Below are positions 22,278-31,695 of a stretch of DNA of 64,000 nt, piece by piece (the stretch's first letter is position 1; each line of letters starts with the position of its first letter). Location: contig JAFEVB010000029.1 in NCBI GenBank assembly GCA_032629725.1, positions 1,116,001 through 1,180,000 of the forward strand, given 5' to 3'. Made by a program: the position numbers and the translations under genes. The DNA is from Gremmenia infestans (lineage: Eukaryota; Ascomycota; Leotiomycetes; Helotiales; Hamatocanthoscyphaceae). The notes under the pieces were generated by a model. It ran no database searches, was not told the DNA's origin, and saw only the letters and a program-made list of their open reading frames with translations.

Positions 22278-24026
22278 TCAATAATCTTGGAAATCAAGCG
22301 GATCCATAGCACCAGTATGTGCATCAACCGCAGCAGCACCACCACCACCCTCAGCCTTCTGAGAAGCCTCATCAAGTTCCCGTTGTTTCAATACTTGAAG
22401 GTATCTATGCCATCCAATATTGCCTCTACCATATTCTTGGCATGCGTTATGGATTGGAACTTGGTCCTCCGTACAAAGATGACTGTAGCTTGCCTTCGCG
22501 TCCTCAATGTATATGTCACACTGAGGACAAGAGTTCTCGTCCGTGACGAATCTCTCAAAATGTCCATGGCCTGGGTGGCGGCACTTTAGTACCCACTCCT
22601 TGCCCTTGTAGGATCCATTGGTGTTGACTGGCCATGGCTTTTCCCAGCTTTTGTGAACCTGCCAAGCACAGTCCAGGGGGCTGTGTCCTGTCTCCATGCA
22701 AATCAAACAGTGTTCCTGGCAAAAGAACTTCCCACACCCACGAACCATACATCCTCCCAGATGAACTTGGCCCCAGTGGAAACCAGATCCGCAAGGACAG
22801 TATTGATCTTTGCATTTACTGGTCCCATGTTGCCAGGATCCGCAAGTCGCACAGCGATGGGTACAATCAACCGCCAAATGGGGTTTCATGTTACCACAGA
22901 AATTGTGACATCGTTCGGTGCAGGCCTTTTTCAAATGGTACGGGAACTCTTTGCAGCAACATATGTACTGGGTCCGACCGCACTGTGAACCTTTGTGACC
23001 AGACTGAGCGCAACGACCACAATTGACATGGTGTGTACTGCAGTTGTTTTCTTTGTGACCCTTTTGTCCACAATTTCTGCATGCATCTCGACTGGCATGT
23101 TCAATCATGCGAAGTGGGAGCGTCTTGCGGGTATTGTGCCCCTGGACTGCGGGCCGGTGAGTTGACTTGACTATCGTCGTCGAATCCTCATTGAAATCAA
23201 AGATATCTTCAAGATCTTCAGTATCGAAGTTGAAAACATCCTCAAGATCTTCAGTATCGAAGTTGAAGATGACATTGCCATTCGCGTCCAACGGTGCTTG
23301 CGGATTCTGATTGGCTGTGCCAGTATTGTATTTGTTCTTTTTGCCTCTCCTCTTTGACCTACTCTTCCCAGAGGCGAGGCCACTGAAGAGGTCGTAAAGT
23401 GGGTCGTTAAAGTCGAGTCCCTTATTGCCTCTTCGGCCCTTGGATTTGGGACGATAGACATCCTGTTCGGAACTTTCGGCTGCCAACATTCCCTCAGCGT
23501 CAAAGTCGTCCTCCATTTCAAAAGCGCCGCGCTTCCCACATGGCATCTGGTCTTCGATGGGATTGGGGTCCATTATAGGTACTGGAGGCGAGGTAGAAGA
23601 TGGAGAAAGTTGAGACGTGGGAAGAGGAAGAGCACAGAGGACTCTGCAGTTTTCAATTGCAGCATTGGCGATCTTTTGAATCGCAGCAATGGCGGTGTTC
23701 TGAATTGTAGCCAAAGCCATCTTGTTGCATTCACTCTGGTGGCATACATTGCAATGGTGGGTAGCTTCGACATTGTCGATTATACGCGTGCCCATCGAAT
23801 TATGTTGCTCTTGAGGTTGGGCCGGATGGCGCGTCCTGACTGGATCATCATTTGAAAGGTTTGAAAGGTTTGAAAGGTTTGAAAGGTAGCCCTCGGCACT
23901 GAGGCCGTGTAGGCCAAACATGTCGGCGCCATAGGGAACGTCATTTAGATCTTGTTGAATTTGTTGATTTGGTTGGTTTTGATTGCTTTGATTGTGTGAA
24001 CCCGGAGGCTCACCTTTTTTCGACAT
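22278..24026 (-). CDS. CCHC zinc-knuckle protein with internal repeats, 582 aa
   Basis: One uninterrupted frame. The ATG at 24026 (MSKKGEPPG) is preferred over an upstream one at 24074 that would add a short hydrophobic lead. The N-terminal half is low-complexity: Gln/Asn-rich, four SNL tripeptides, and two tandem copies of an 11-residue acidic unit FNFDTEDLEDV/I. A basic GKSRSKRRGKKNK patch may be a nuclear signal. The C-terminal half has a CCHC knuckle CRNCGQKGHKENNC, a second C-x2-C-x4-H-x4-C unit CGRCAQSGHKGSQC, and about seven more Cys/His clusters extending to CPQCDIYIED. This points to single-stranded nucleic acid binding. It is longer and more Cys-rich than GIS2/CNBP-type proteins. 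It is not clearly a retrotransposon Gag because I see no protease or reverse transcriptase next to it. Confidence 0.7.
   Translation of the reverse strand: MSKKGEPPGSHNQSNQNQPNQQIQQDLNDVPYGADMFGLHGLSAEGYLSNLSNLSNLSNDDPVRTRHPAQPQEQHNSMGTRIIDNVEATHHCNVCHQSECNKMALATIQNTAIAAIQKIANAAIENCRVLCALPLPTSQLSPSSTSPPVPIMDPNPIEDQMPCGKRGAFEMEDDFDAEGMLAAESSEQDVYRPKSKGRRGNKGLDFNDPLYDLFSGLASGKSRSKRRGKKNKYNTGTANQNPQAPLDANGNVIFNFDTEDLEDVFNFDTEDLEDIFDFNEDSTTIVKSTHRPAVQGHNTRKTLPLRMIEHASRDACRNCGQKGHKENNCSTHHVNCGRCAQSGHKGSQCGRTQYICCCKEFPYHLKKACTERCHNFCGNMKPHLAVDCTHRCATCGSWQHGTSKCKDQYCPCGSGFHWGQVHLGGCMVRGCGKFFCQEHCLICMETGHSPLDCAWQVHKSWEKPWPVNTNGSYKGKEWVLKCRHPGHGHFERFVTDENSCPQCDIYIEDAKASYSHLCTEDQVPIHNACQEYGRGNIGWHRYLQVLKQRELDEASQKAEGGGGAAAVDAHTGAMDPLDFQDY
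23209..23274. repeat. 33-bp tandem duplication in the zinc-knuckle gene
   Basis: Two nearly identical 33-bp units start at 23209 and 23242 and share AAGATCTTCAGTATCGAAGT. They encode the doubled FNFDTEDLED acidic unit and keep the reading frame. The near identity at silent positions indicates a recent duplication. Confidence 0.9.
23851..23886. repeat. 9-bp coding minisatellite (four units)
   Basis: Four perfect copies of TTTGAAAGG, in frame on the minus strand. They encode repeated Leu-Ser-Asn near the N terminus of the zinc-knuckle protein. The copy number is likely to vary between strains. Confidence 0.9.
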
Positions 24027-25220
24027 CTTGAATGACTGTGCTGTGGTCAAGAGGTTGATGAGGAGGAAGATCAATGTTTTTTGTGTGCGAAATACAAAGG
24101 TTGTCTTAACAAACGCGGTGAAGGTTGGTCATAAAGTTCACGTGATCCAGGGGCTCAACAGCTTCTGTTAGATTACGAACGATAAAGTATGCGATGGAAT
24201 AGGGCTTGAAGCTAGCATAAGAGGTTAAAGTCATATATTATAGTTAATATATAGAGAAGAGGATATAACTGAATACCCGAAAACCAGTCTTATGGTCACA
24301 AGCTTATATCTGTAGCTAATGTTGGAATATAATAATGTGTGTATTGTCTGATGTGTAGAAGGTTATGTGTCAACTATGCTAGAGACCAGGGCTTTATCTG
24401 TGTGTCTGCTCCAACACCCAGCAATATTGGTTTGCGAAATAGCTAGAACATGTATACGTAGAACGACGTACAGAGGCACGTATGCTATGCATAGAGCGGT
24501 TTGGGAGCGGGGATTCCGGCAATTGCCATACACGCATGTGGTGTAGGGGTATGTGGTGGTAAGATGTGCTAATGAAGATGAAGTCAGTAGTGTAGAGTGG
24601 ATGCTTATGTAGCAGAACTAAAAGTTTTCCTTCTATCAATGCTGGATGCGAAGTTCTGCTTAAGTTCTACTGGTTGACAAAGAATGTCATATATTAACCT
24701 TAAGCAAACACTTTAAGTTAATTCACATGTGGCAGGTAATAGCGTTACGAAAAACTGATTTTGATAATTCATAAGAGAATAAGTTAACATATTCATTGAG
24801 TGATATGCAAGACTTCTTGGTTCTAGTTTTTTAACTCACTGTTAAAATATGGTAATATTACCTAGTTAGTTAGACTCCTAGCTCTCACCTATGTGTTGTT
24901 CGTTAATCAAGATTTCTGGACAGGCAAATTGCTCTAGTACTCCAGGAAAATGGTGATTGATGTCCACATTGCCTCTAAGTTCATTTGTTGGTGTTGTGGT
25001 TACGGAAGAGTTGGGTCTATCATTCTCGCCTTCAACTCAACCTACCGCTCCACCGCTTTACTTTACCTTGACCACCACCCAATTCGATCAGTGAATACAC
25101 CATTTGGTTCTATTAGACCCCCACGTAATCCACAATGCAATTTCGATCTTTGTAAAGTTGAGAATTTTTCTTTCCTTCCTTCTTCCCTCCTCATCGACGT
25201 TCAACATCACCAACGCCAAC
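24027..25220. other. divergent intergenic region with an E-box
   Basis: This 1.2-kb region lies between two divergently oriented genes, so it should contain both promoters. A CACGTGA site at 24139-24145 lies about 110 bases upstream of the zinc-knuckle start. The remainder is AT-rich and no gene is seen. Confidence 0.5.
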
Positions 25221-26626
25221 ATGTCGCCTCCTAGTGAGCTGAAAAACGTTATTGCGCAATTGCAAGACCACGCTATATCAAATCTAGGCATGTCCCGAGA
25301 GCAATTTACTCAACTCTGTAATATAAACTTAGACGACATTTGGGCAAAGTACGTGGACCAACGCCATGTCTCCAAAGTTTGGATCCAATGGTGTGCTGTA
25401 AAGTTGACTTGGGATCAGTTCTGTAAGCCTTTCACCATCCTCTTTTGAAAACTCAGCTCATCATCACAATAGGCCAAGGTCAACAAGGCGCAGCACCATT
25501 TCCTACCGCGGAACCCAATAAAGGGCGACCAGCCTCGAATTCTCCCTTCGGTCAACCAATTCAGAATCAAGGCCAGAATATGCCACAGAGCAACTTTCAA
25601 GCCTCGAATTCAGGATTCGGTCAAAACAACCAGAACCAGGGCAACTTTCAAGCCTCGAATTCGAGCTTCGGTCAAAGTAATCAGGCATTAAGTCAATTTA
25701 GGGCTGGATCTTCCAGCAACAATAACTTTGCCTCTTCTCCTTCAACTTCTGGTCAACAAAATGTTCAGCAGAATGGTCCCGCTTTTCTCCAACAACGAAA
25801 TCAAAATCAACGAATGCCACAAAACTCTGGTCACTTTGGAGGTGCCAATTTCGGCTCGCCCCAGACCAACCAAAATCAACAGCATTCCTTGGGTTTTGGC
25901 TCCTCCAACTCTGCCAGCAGCCAAGCATCATTGATTGCTGGGAAGAGTCCGAAGACTTCTTTCGACTCAAGAGACTCAAGCAATAACAACAAGCGTGCCC
26001 GGGCATCATCGACTGAACTGGCTGCCAGTGGTCCCTCCTCGCAGCAGGTTCATTCGCAGCAGGCTCATGGAGCGGCCAATACCAAAACGTCACCGTCTAA
26101 AGTCTCCAAAGACATCTCAATCATCAAAGTCCGAGATATTGCACAGGTCAGTAATTCAGCCCAAAACACAAGATGGGCGGACATGCATGGTGAAGCTCTA
26201 GATGAAGAAGAGGCTAACTCTCTCATCTTTATGAAGAACGAACGCATCCAATACTTAGTTTATGATGAAGAGACTAGCGAAGCTGTTTCGCTCGGTGTCT
26301 ATATCGACAGGGCCAAAATGAGAGCTACCAAAGATCTTTGGGAGAGCGTCTGCGCTGCGTACCATCACGACCCCGAGATAGGTGTTCCCGAGAGCATCTG
26401 CAATCAACTTGGCAAGGAATATATCCCGCCAAAAAAGCCGACCCAACGGGGTGAGGGCGAAGAAGACGGAAATAGAGTGACCTCGGAGTCTACACCTAAA
26501 GCCACTAGCAAGGGGAAGAAACCGGCTCAAGAACCTGGCTCAGATGACAAAGATGCTCAACGCACTGTTGCGCAGGAGGAGAAGGAGGGGGAGGAGGGGG
26601 ACGATGATGCTGAGGCCTCTTCCTGA
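25221..26626 (+). CDS. Q/N-rich low-complexity protein with FG-type repeats, 451 aa
   Basis: Two exons join in phase: 25221-25422 and 25473-26626 (50-nt intron). The N-terminal ~67 residues are a compact helical domain (LKNVIAQLQDHAISNLGMSR). Residues ~70-240 are Gln/Asn/Ser-rich with repeated FQASNSGFGQ and FQASNSSFGQ units, comparable to FG-nucleoporin or prion-like segments. A conserved-looking globular block follows (WADMHGEALDEEEANSLIFM to LGKEYIPPKK), then an acidic Glu/Asp tail. I recognise no named family. Prion-like or phase-separating behaviour is inferred from composition only. The TF gene at 31696 and the GH128 gene also carry long low-complexity segments, so composition alone is weak evidence. 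Confidence 0.7.
25591..25692. repeat. 51-bp coding tandem repeat in the Q/N-rich gene
   Basis: Two copies with period 51 start at 25591 and 25642 with CAACTTTCAAGCCTCGAATT. A third, more diverged unit (GCCTCGAATTCTCCCTTCGG) lies near 25532. They encode the FQASNS-x-FGQ units and keep the frame. Confidence 0.85.
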
Positions 26627-27455
26627 GAATTTGACCATCTTGTCATGCTTAGTCCTACATGGTTAGGACTTTATCCTATTACGATCAAGTGGCTTTTGCT
26701 ACTGACAATCTTGTAACTTTTTCTTTTCTTCTTTTCATTTTGTTGCGCCCTTTAGCGGGATTTGATAGTAGACTAGCCTTTGATGGTACCAGCCTTTCAT
26801 GGCACTTACCAGCCTTGATGGTACTTACTAGCCTTGATGGCACTTACTAGCTTTGAATATATTTGTAATCATATGACCATCTGACTTCTAATTTAAGTGA
26901 CTTTGTAAGCTCTTCAGAAGACAGTAGCCAGCGAAGACGGATCTCTCTGCCTATACGCGGCGCTGGCTATGAACTATTAATGCTTTTAATAAGTATTCGT
27001 CCAAGCTAAAGAGAGAACGCAATCGGCCACCTGTCCTCTACTAGCTACCTACCTACCTCCTACCTCTACTAAAACATAAAGCCCTTTATAATAAAGCCGT
27101 ATACTATTATAGTAGGGATTTTTTTAGTTTCTCTCTAGTCACCTGATTTTATGGTTCTGCGGCTTATAGTGGAAACGTATTTATATAGAATATTATCTAT
27201 CTATAATATACTTTTTTTACTGTTAAGTTATAGTTTTTAGTATTAGTTAGTAACTTGCTTGAAATTTACTCTTTTTATTTACTTCTTATTTTTTTACTCT
27301 TTATCAGTCAGTCTAAATTCAGACTCAAGATATCTTTCCTGGCTTAATTCGATTTATTATTTTATAATCTAAAGGTGTGCTTAGGTGGGACATGTAGTGC
27401 AAAGCCATGATACTCTAGGAAACAGGCGGCTAGATTTGAATGTTTATATTCATAA
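26627..27455. other. gene-free interval with short tandem repeats and an AT-rich tract
   Basis: A decayed tandem repeat of about 20 bp built on AGCCTTGATGGTACTTACT occupies about 26773-26856. An AT-rich tract at about 27060-27360 has words (TATATAGAATATTATC, CTATCTATAATATA) like those of the array at 20.1-20.8 kb. No gene is seen between the 3' ends of the two convergent genes. Confidence 0.55.
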
Positions 27456-28866
27456 TTACGCAGGCAAAATACCATCCTCCTCATCAACGCCGCCTTTTGT
27501 TCCAACAGCAGCGATGCCCATCCCCTTAATCTCAAACTCAACAGCCCCTTGCACACCAGGTCCACTGGCCGCCACATGCGGCGCAAACACAACTTTCATC
27601 CAACGCCGCCATCTCCTCAGCACGAGCTCCCCTTCATCTGCCACAAGCGCTGGGCCATAGACAGGTTTCTTGATCAGGGCAATGCGGAATGCGATTTGTG
27701 TTGTCCATATTAGGCCGAGACTTGGTGTTTTGAGATTCTGCAGCGAGACGGGGGAGGGGTGAGGATCGTCGCCCCAGCCTGTGAACCACCGTTGTTGGTG
27801 ATCTAGGGACATGGGGTCAGGTGTGCCGGCGAAAGGCGTGGGAGGGGGTGCGGCTAGGGAGCTTGATGGGAATGTGCTTGTGCCTGCGCTTCGTCTTGCT
27901 AGGGGACTACTTTGCGTGGTTCTGTTCAGGACTGGACTTGATCCTGCCCCACTTCTACTTCCACTTCCACTGGTATTGGAAAAGCGATCCGCGACTTGGT
28001 TTGCAACTACGATTGCGATGTTGTGCTCCCGTGCGATAGTGCGGAGTAGCTGGCCTAGTTTTATGAGCTCGGAACTTCGCTGCGCCATGTTGGCGCCGTT
28101 TCCTACTCCGCCGGGACGCTCGAATTCGGCGCGGTAGTTTGCTGCTACTGAGTCGAGTATTATGAGGCGGACGCTGTGGCGTGAGATGGCGACGGGGACT
28201 TGGAAGCGCAGGATGTGGTCTTGGGATTCGAGATCGGGGGTTACGATGCTGATTACGTTGTCGAGCGTGGGTTTTGGATTGGAGGATGTCAGGACTGGGT
28301 GGGTGCGCAGGAGTTGAGAGAGTCGGGTTGTGGGGAGGGCGGATTCCGTGGATATGTATAGGACTGAGCTGGAGAGGCCGTGGGGGGCTGGGAGTTGGGC
28401 TGATAGGAGGAGCGTGAGGAGAAATTGGGTTTTGCCCGCGCCGCTGTGGGGATTTAGTTTGGTTATGTGGTAGTTGATTTGTAGGATGTTTTATATACCT
28501 TTCACCAGTGACTTCTGTGATATAACCTGTTGGAATCCCACCTCCCAATGCACGGTCTAGATCATCGTCCAGAGTGCTGATAGTATTCCAAGTGTTGACA
28601 ATGTCCTTTCCGGACTTCTTCAACGTCGACGAGCCCTGCGCTTCATCATCAGCCCCAGCTATCCCCAAGTCCTGTTGTAGCGCCTCAAGAACAGCATTGC
28701 ATAGTCTCTTTACGTCTAAGAGTGGGAGTTGGGCGCGTTTCGCTACCTCGACACAGTCGAGTGTGAGAAGGTCTGTGGTTGTAACCAGGTTCTTCTCGAG
28801 TTTTGGCAGGAGTCGCGCATATTGGTGGGTTGGAAATCCGGGGAGGACACTTGCGAGGTCTGTCAT
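27456..28866 (-). CDS. RAD57: RAD57-like RecA/Rad51 paralogue, 451 aa
   Basis: Two exons, 28866-28499 and 28443-27456, join in phase. The 55-nt intron interrupts the Walker A motif and splicing restores GESGAGKT (Lys127). Walker B is VRLIILDSVAANYR. The N terminus has a helical helix-hairpin-helix-like region, then ALGGGIPTGYITEVTGE. The family is the Rad51 paralogues that act as a Rad55-Rad57-type mediator, helping load Rad51 on single-stranded DNA in homologous recombination in the nucleus. RAD57/XRCC3 is preferred over RAD51 itself because of a Ser/Gly/Pro-rich insertion (about residues 270-330) after ANQVADRF. A CACGTGA site lies about 106 bases upstream of the start. Gene identity is inferred from motif layout, not a search. 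Confidence 0.87.
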
Positions 28867-31695
28867 GGAGGCATTTGGGATGGGATGGGATGGGTTTATT
28901 GACGTTTATAACAAAACGCGGGGCAGACAAGCAAGGACGGACGCGACGATTATTATCGATAAGCTCGGTTACACGTGACTGTCTAATAGATAACTTTGCA
29001 AAGCTTATAGGGGAAGGAACAGTTGCAATTTATGCTTCATTTATTTGCAATTGATCCTGTAGACCTTTTCAAGATCTTAATGATCCTTCCAACCAATATT
29101 GATATTGGAAATCTATCATAAGAACCAAAAGTTTAGGTTCTTCCATTCCAGGACTCTAAGTAGTGAAACTCCCGTTCTGAGATGTGCTTAAAGTTGTTAC
29201 AATACTTAGTACAACAGCAGCATTGCTTCATCTCACTGGTCAATTGATACGACGTCTAAATGAGCACATGAACATAGCTCGAGAAGCTGAAGCAAACAAC
29301 TCGATCCACAGCATGAAAAACCAAATTGGGGGGCCAAGAGAAGTCCCTTGAGAGATTGCCAGCATGGCCTCACTCACTGATCCGAGACTTGGTGGTGCAG
29401 ACCCGCATCTAAAGTTTCACCCGTGTCCACTCGTTTTCCTACCACCTATAGGGCTGGCGAATAATGAGGGATTTTGATGTTTGCGATTCCTATCCTGCCC
29501 TGCGCCATGCTTGTGCACGCGGAGGGCAAAGGGCAGAGACAGAGGGCAGAGGACAGAGGACAGATTTCGAGGGCGCGAGGGCGGCAAGCAATCCTTCGCG
29601 CATTTGCATGACGGGATCTCCAGAAATGACGCTTTCAATATACGGAATGTGAGGGTTTTATGTGGCTGTACGGCGTGGAGTGTGGCAGAGAAAGACGTTT
29701 CCGACAGTGCCGCAAAGGAGTAGGGAGTGGAGTGTAGCTGACAGCTGGTTGACTCATCAAGTGGGAGGGACGATACCGATTCGTCGTAAATTATACTTTG
29801 TAAATATGCAAAGAAGAGTCACGGGAGGTTTGACTCGATTCCTGAAAAGGATAGCATTGCCCAAATCAGGTGATGGTTATTGGCTTAAAAGTCCTGTCAA
29901 TATTAGTCCGTAGAGTATTGGCCCCTCCTACTGTATTTCAGCCCTGTGAAGCGATCTGGAGCTTTAAACTTTTGGTGTGGGCAATGGATCTTGATCGGAA
30001 ATGATACGAAAAAGTTAATGTATGGAAAAGTATACAGATGTGATGAGAAGGTGGACTCGCTCTCGTACGTCCGCTTTCCCAGAGAAGTACTCGGTGAGGC
30101 TGGGCTGGGTACAACTCAGTTGCTCAACTCGATTAGGGACCGGTAACGAATGCGGATGCGGATGCAGCCAAGAAGCGTGGGGATCGCAGAGCAGGAGCTG
30201 GAGGCAAATGGGAAAGTCGGCAACGGAGCCATATGTTTGATATTCAGCGTTTACTTACCGACCGGCGGGCCTTGAACTGTTCACCGGCATTCAAAGACTG
30301 CGATTCATGCAACATGATAGGACAATCCCCAAGTATCAGAGTGGAATGTTGACCAGCGCACACCTGTGGTGGCTGAGAACTGCAGTGGGATTCCGAAGAG
30401 AGTTCTCTGCCACATGAGGCTCTTCAGGTCTTGATGCTTCGGTGATGGAATCGGGATAACGGAAGACCGTGTCTGACAGCGCTACCAGATTATCGAACGA
30501 TCCACATCGCTTGATGCTTGATAAGTGACTCCACTCCACTTGATTGAGATGCTCAAACCAGCACCCGCACTAGTACTTTTGACATAATAATCCGTGCTAT
30601 TTTTGTCAATTATTAATCCATGTGAGCTCGTGCCGACTGGTACAAGCAAGCCTTTCTGCCATGGGGAAGAGGGAAAAGAGGGAAAAGAGGCACTGAATAC
30701 GGGATATTCGTGCATCTGGTATCAATTCCCTCTTTGCGCGCATCTTAATTGACGTATCTTCCAGCATAATGTAGCAAAATGCTTTATCTTGAAGCAAACA
30801 GAGAAAGTTGCGGCGCAATAACTTCGCCCCTGTCGTAGCGTTTAAATATACAAACTAGGCCTCATTAGAGCAAGTGAACTTCCCCCCCCCCTGAAACCCC
30901 GAACCCCCCAACATTCCCATTTGCTGCAGCGGCAATCATCCGCAAGAGCAGCGAGCACATCGCTGTGACTCCAGGCAGCAGTCATGCACAACCTGGGAAG
31001 GCGGATTTGTTAGGCACTCCGTCGCCTTCGACCTCATCTCACCACGCTCTCCTCCTCTCTTCCTCCATATTCTGCTTCTTCGCCCTTCCATCACACCAAA
31101 ATCCCCAACTCCGGCCACGAGTCCACATTGCGTTGCCTATCATCCCCCGCCGAGAGACTTCTTGAGGGCACCGTTGAGAGCCAGAGCCCGCCGGACTATC
31201 GTATCCCTATATACTTGGGACTCGTCTTCACCCTCCAGGCAACAGCTGACCTTACCTACCGCCGTCCCCCGCCGTGGTGTCTTGCTGTCTTCTTCCTCAA
31301 AACCTCTAAGCCTCAGAGTATTGTCTTCATCATCGTCGTCCATTGAATGAAACGAAGTCGACGGCAAACACTCATCTTCTCGTCCTCGGACGATTGCCCT
31401 GAGCTCGCCGTCAACGCAAGAACTGTTCGCATATCCCCCAGTATCGTATGCATCCAATGTCTACTTTTGTCTCTCCGACCCCAGATTTCTGTTTCACCCA
31501 AAGTGTCAATCGGCGAGCGTCGGATTGACGAATCAGCCCTATATATAAAAAGTGGTCGAATTGCTTCATTTTCGGTGAACTATTCTCCATTCGGACACGT
31601 CGATTTCTTCCCGACTTCAGTCCTGACTACTCGGATCGATCTGTGACTCACTTGGCACTTGCATGAAAACAGGATCTCTACAGTAGGGCTAATCG
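28867..31695. other. 2.8-kb gene-free interval upstream of the C2H2 factor
   Basis: A CACGTGA element at 28972-28978 probably belongs to the RAD57 promoter. Other content is a GGCAGAGGACAGA-type purine repeat near 29520-29570 and a C run at about 30883. The pyrimidine-rich sequence at 31000-31650 could be a long 5' leader of the transcription factor gene. Many small open frames occur, none with a recognisable product. Confidence 0.5.
28972..28977. promoter_or_regulatory. CACGTG E-box upstream of RAD57
   Basis: The site reads ACACGTGACT and lies about 106 bases upstream of the RAD57 start codon. CACGTGA is the classic binding word of Cbf1/USF-like bHLH factors in fungi. The function here is inferred from position only. 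Confidence 0.4.

Noticed and set aside
22278..24026. LTR-retrotransposon Gag interpretation of the zinc-knuckle gene
   Set aside because: No protease, reverse transcriptase, integrase or long terminal repeats are visible nearby, and the Cys/His clusters are too many and too irregular.
28574..28978. Plus-strand open frame over RAD57 exon 1
   Set aside because: It is antisense to a confidently identified RAD57 exon and has no recognisable product.
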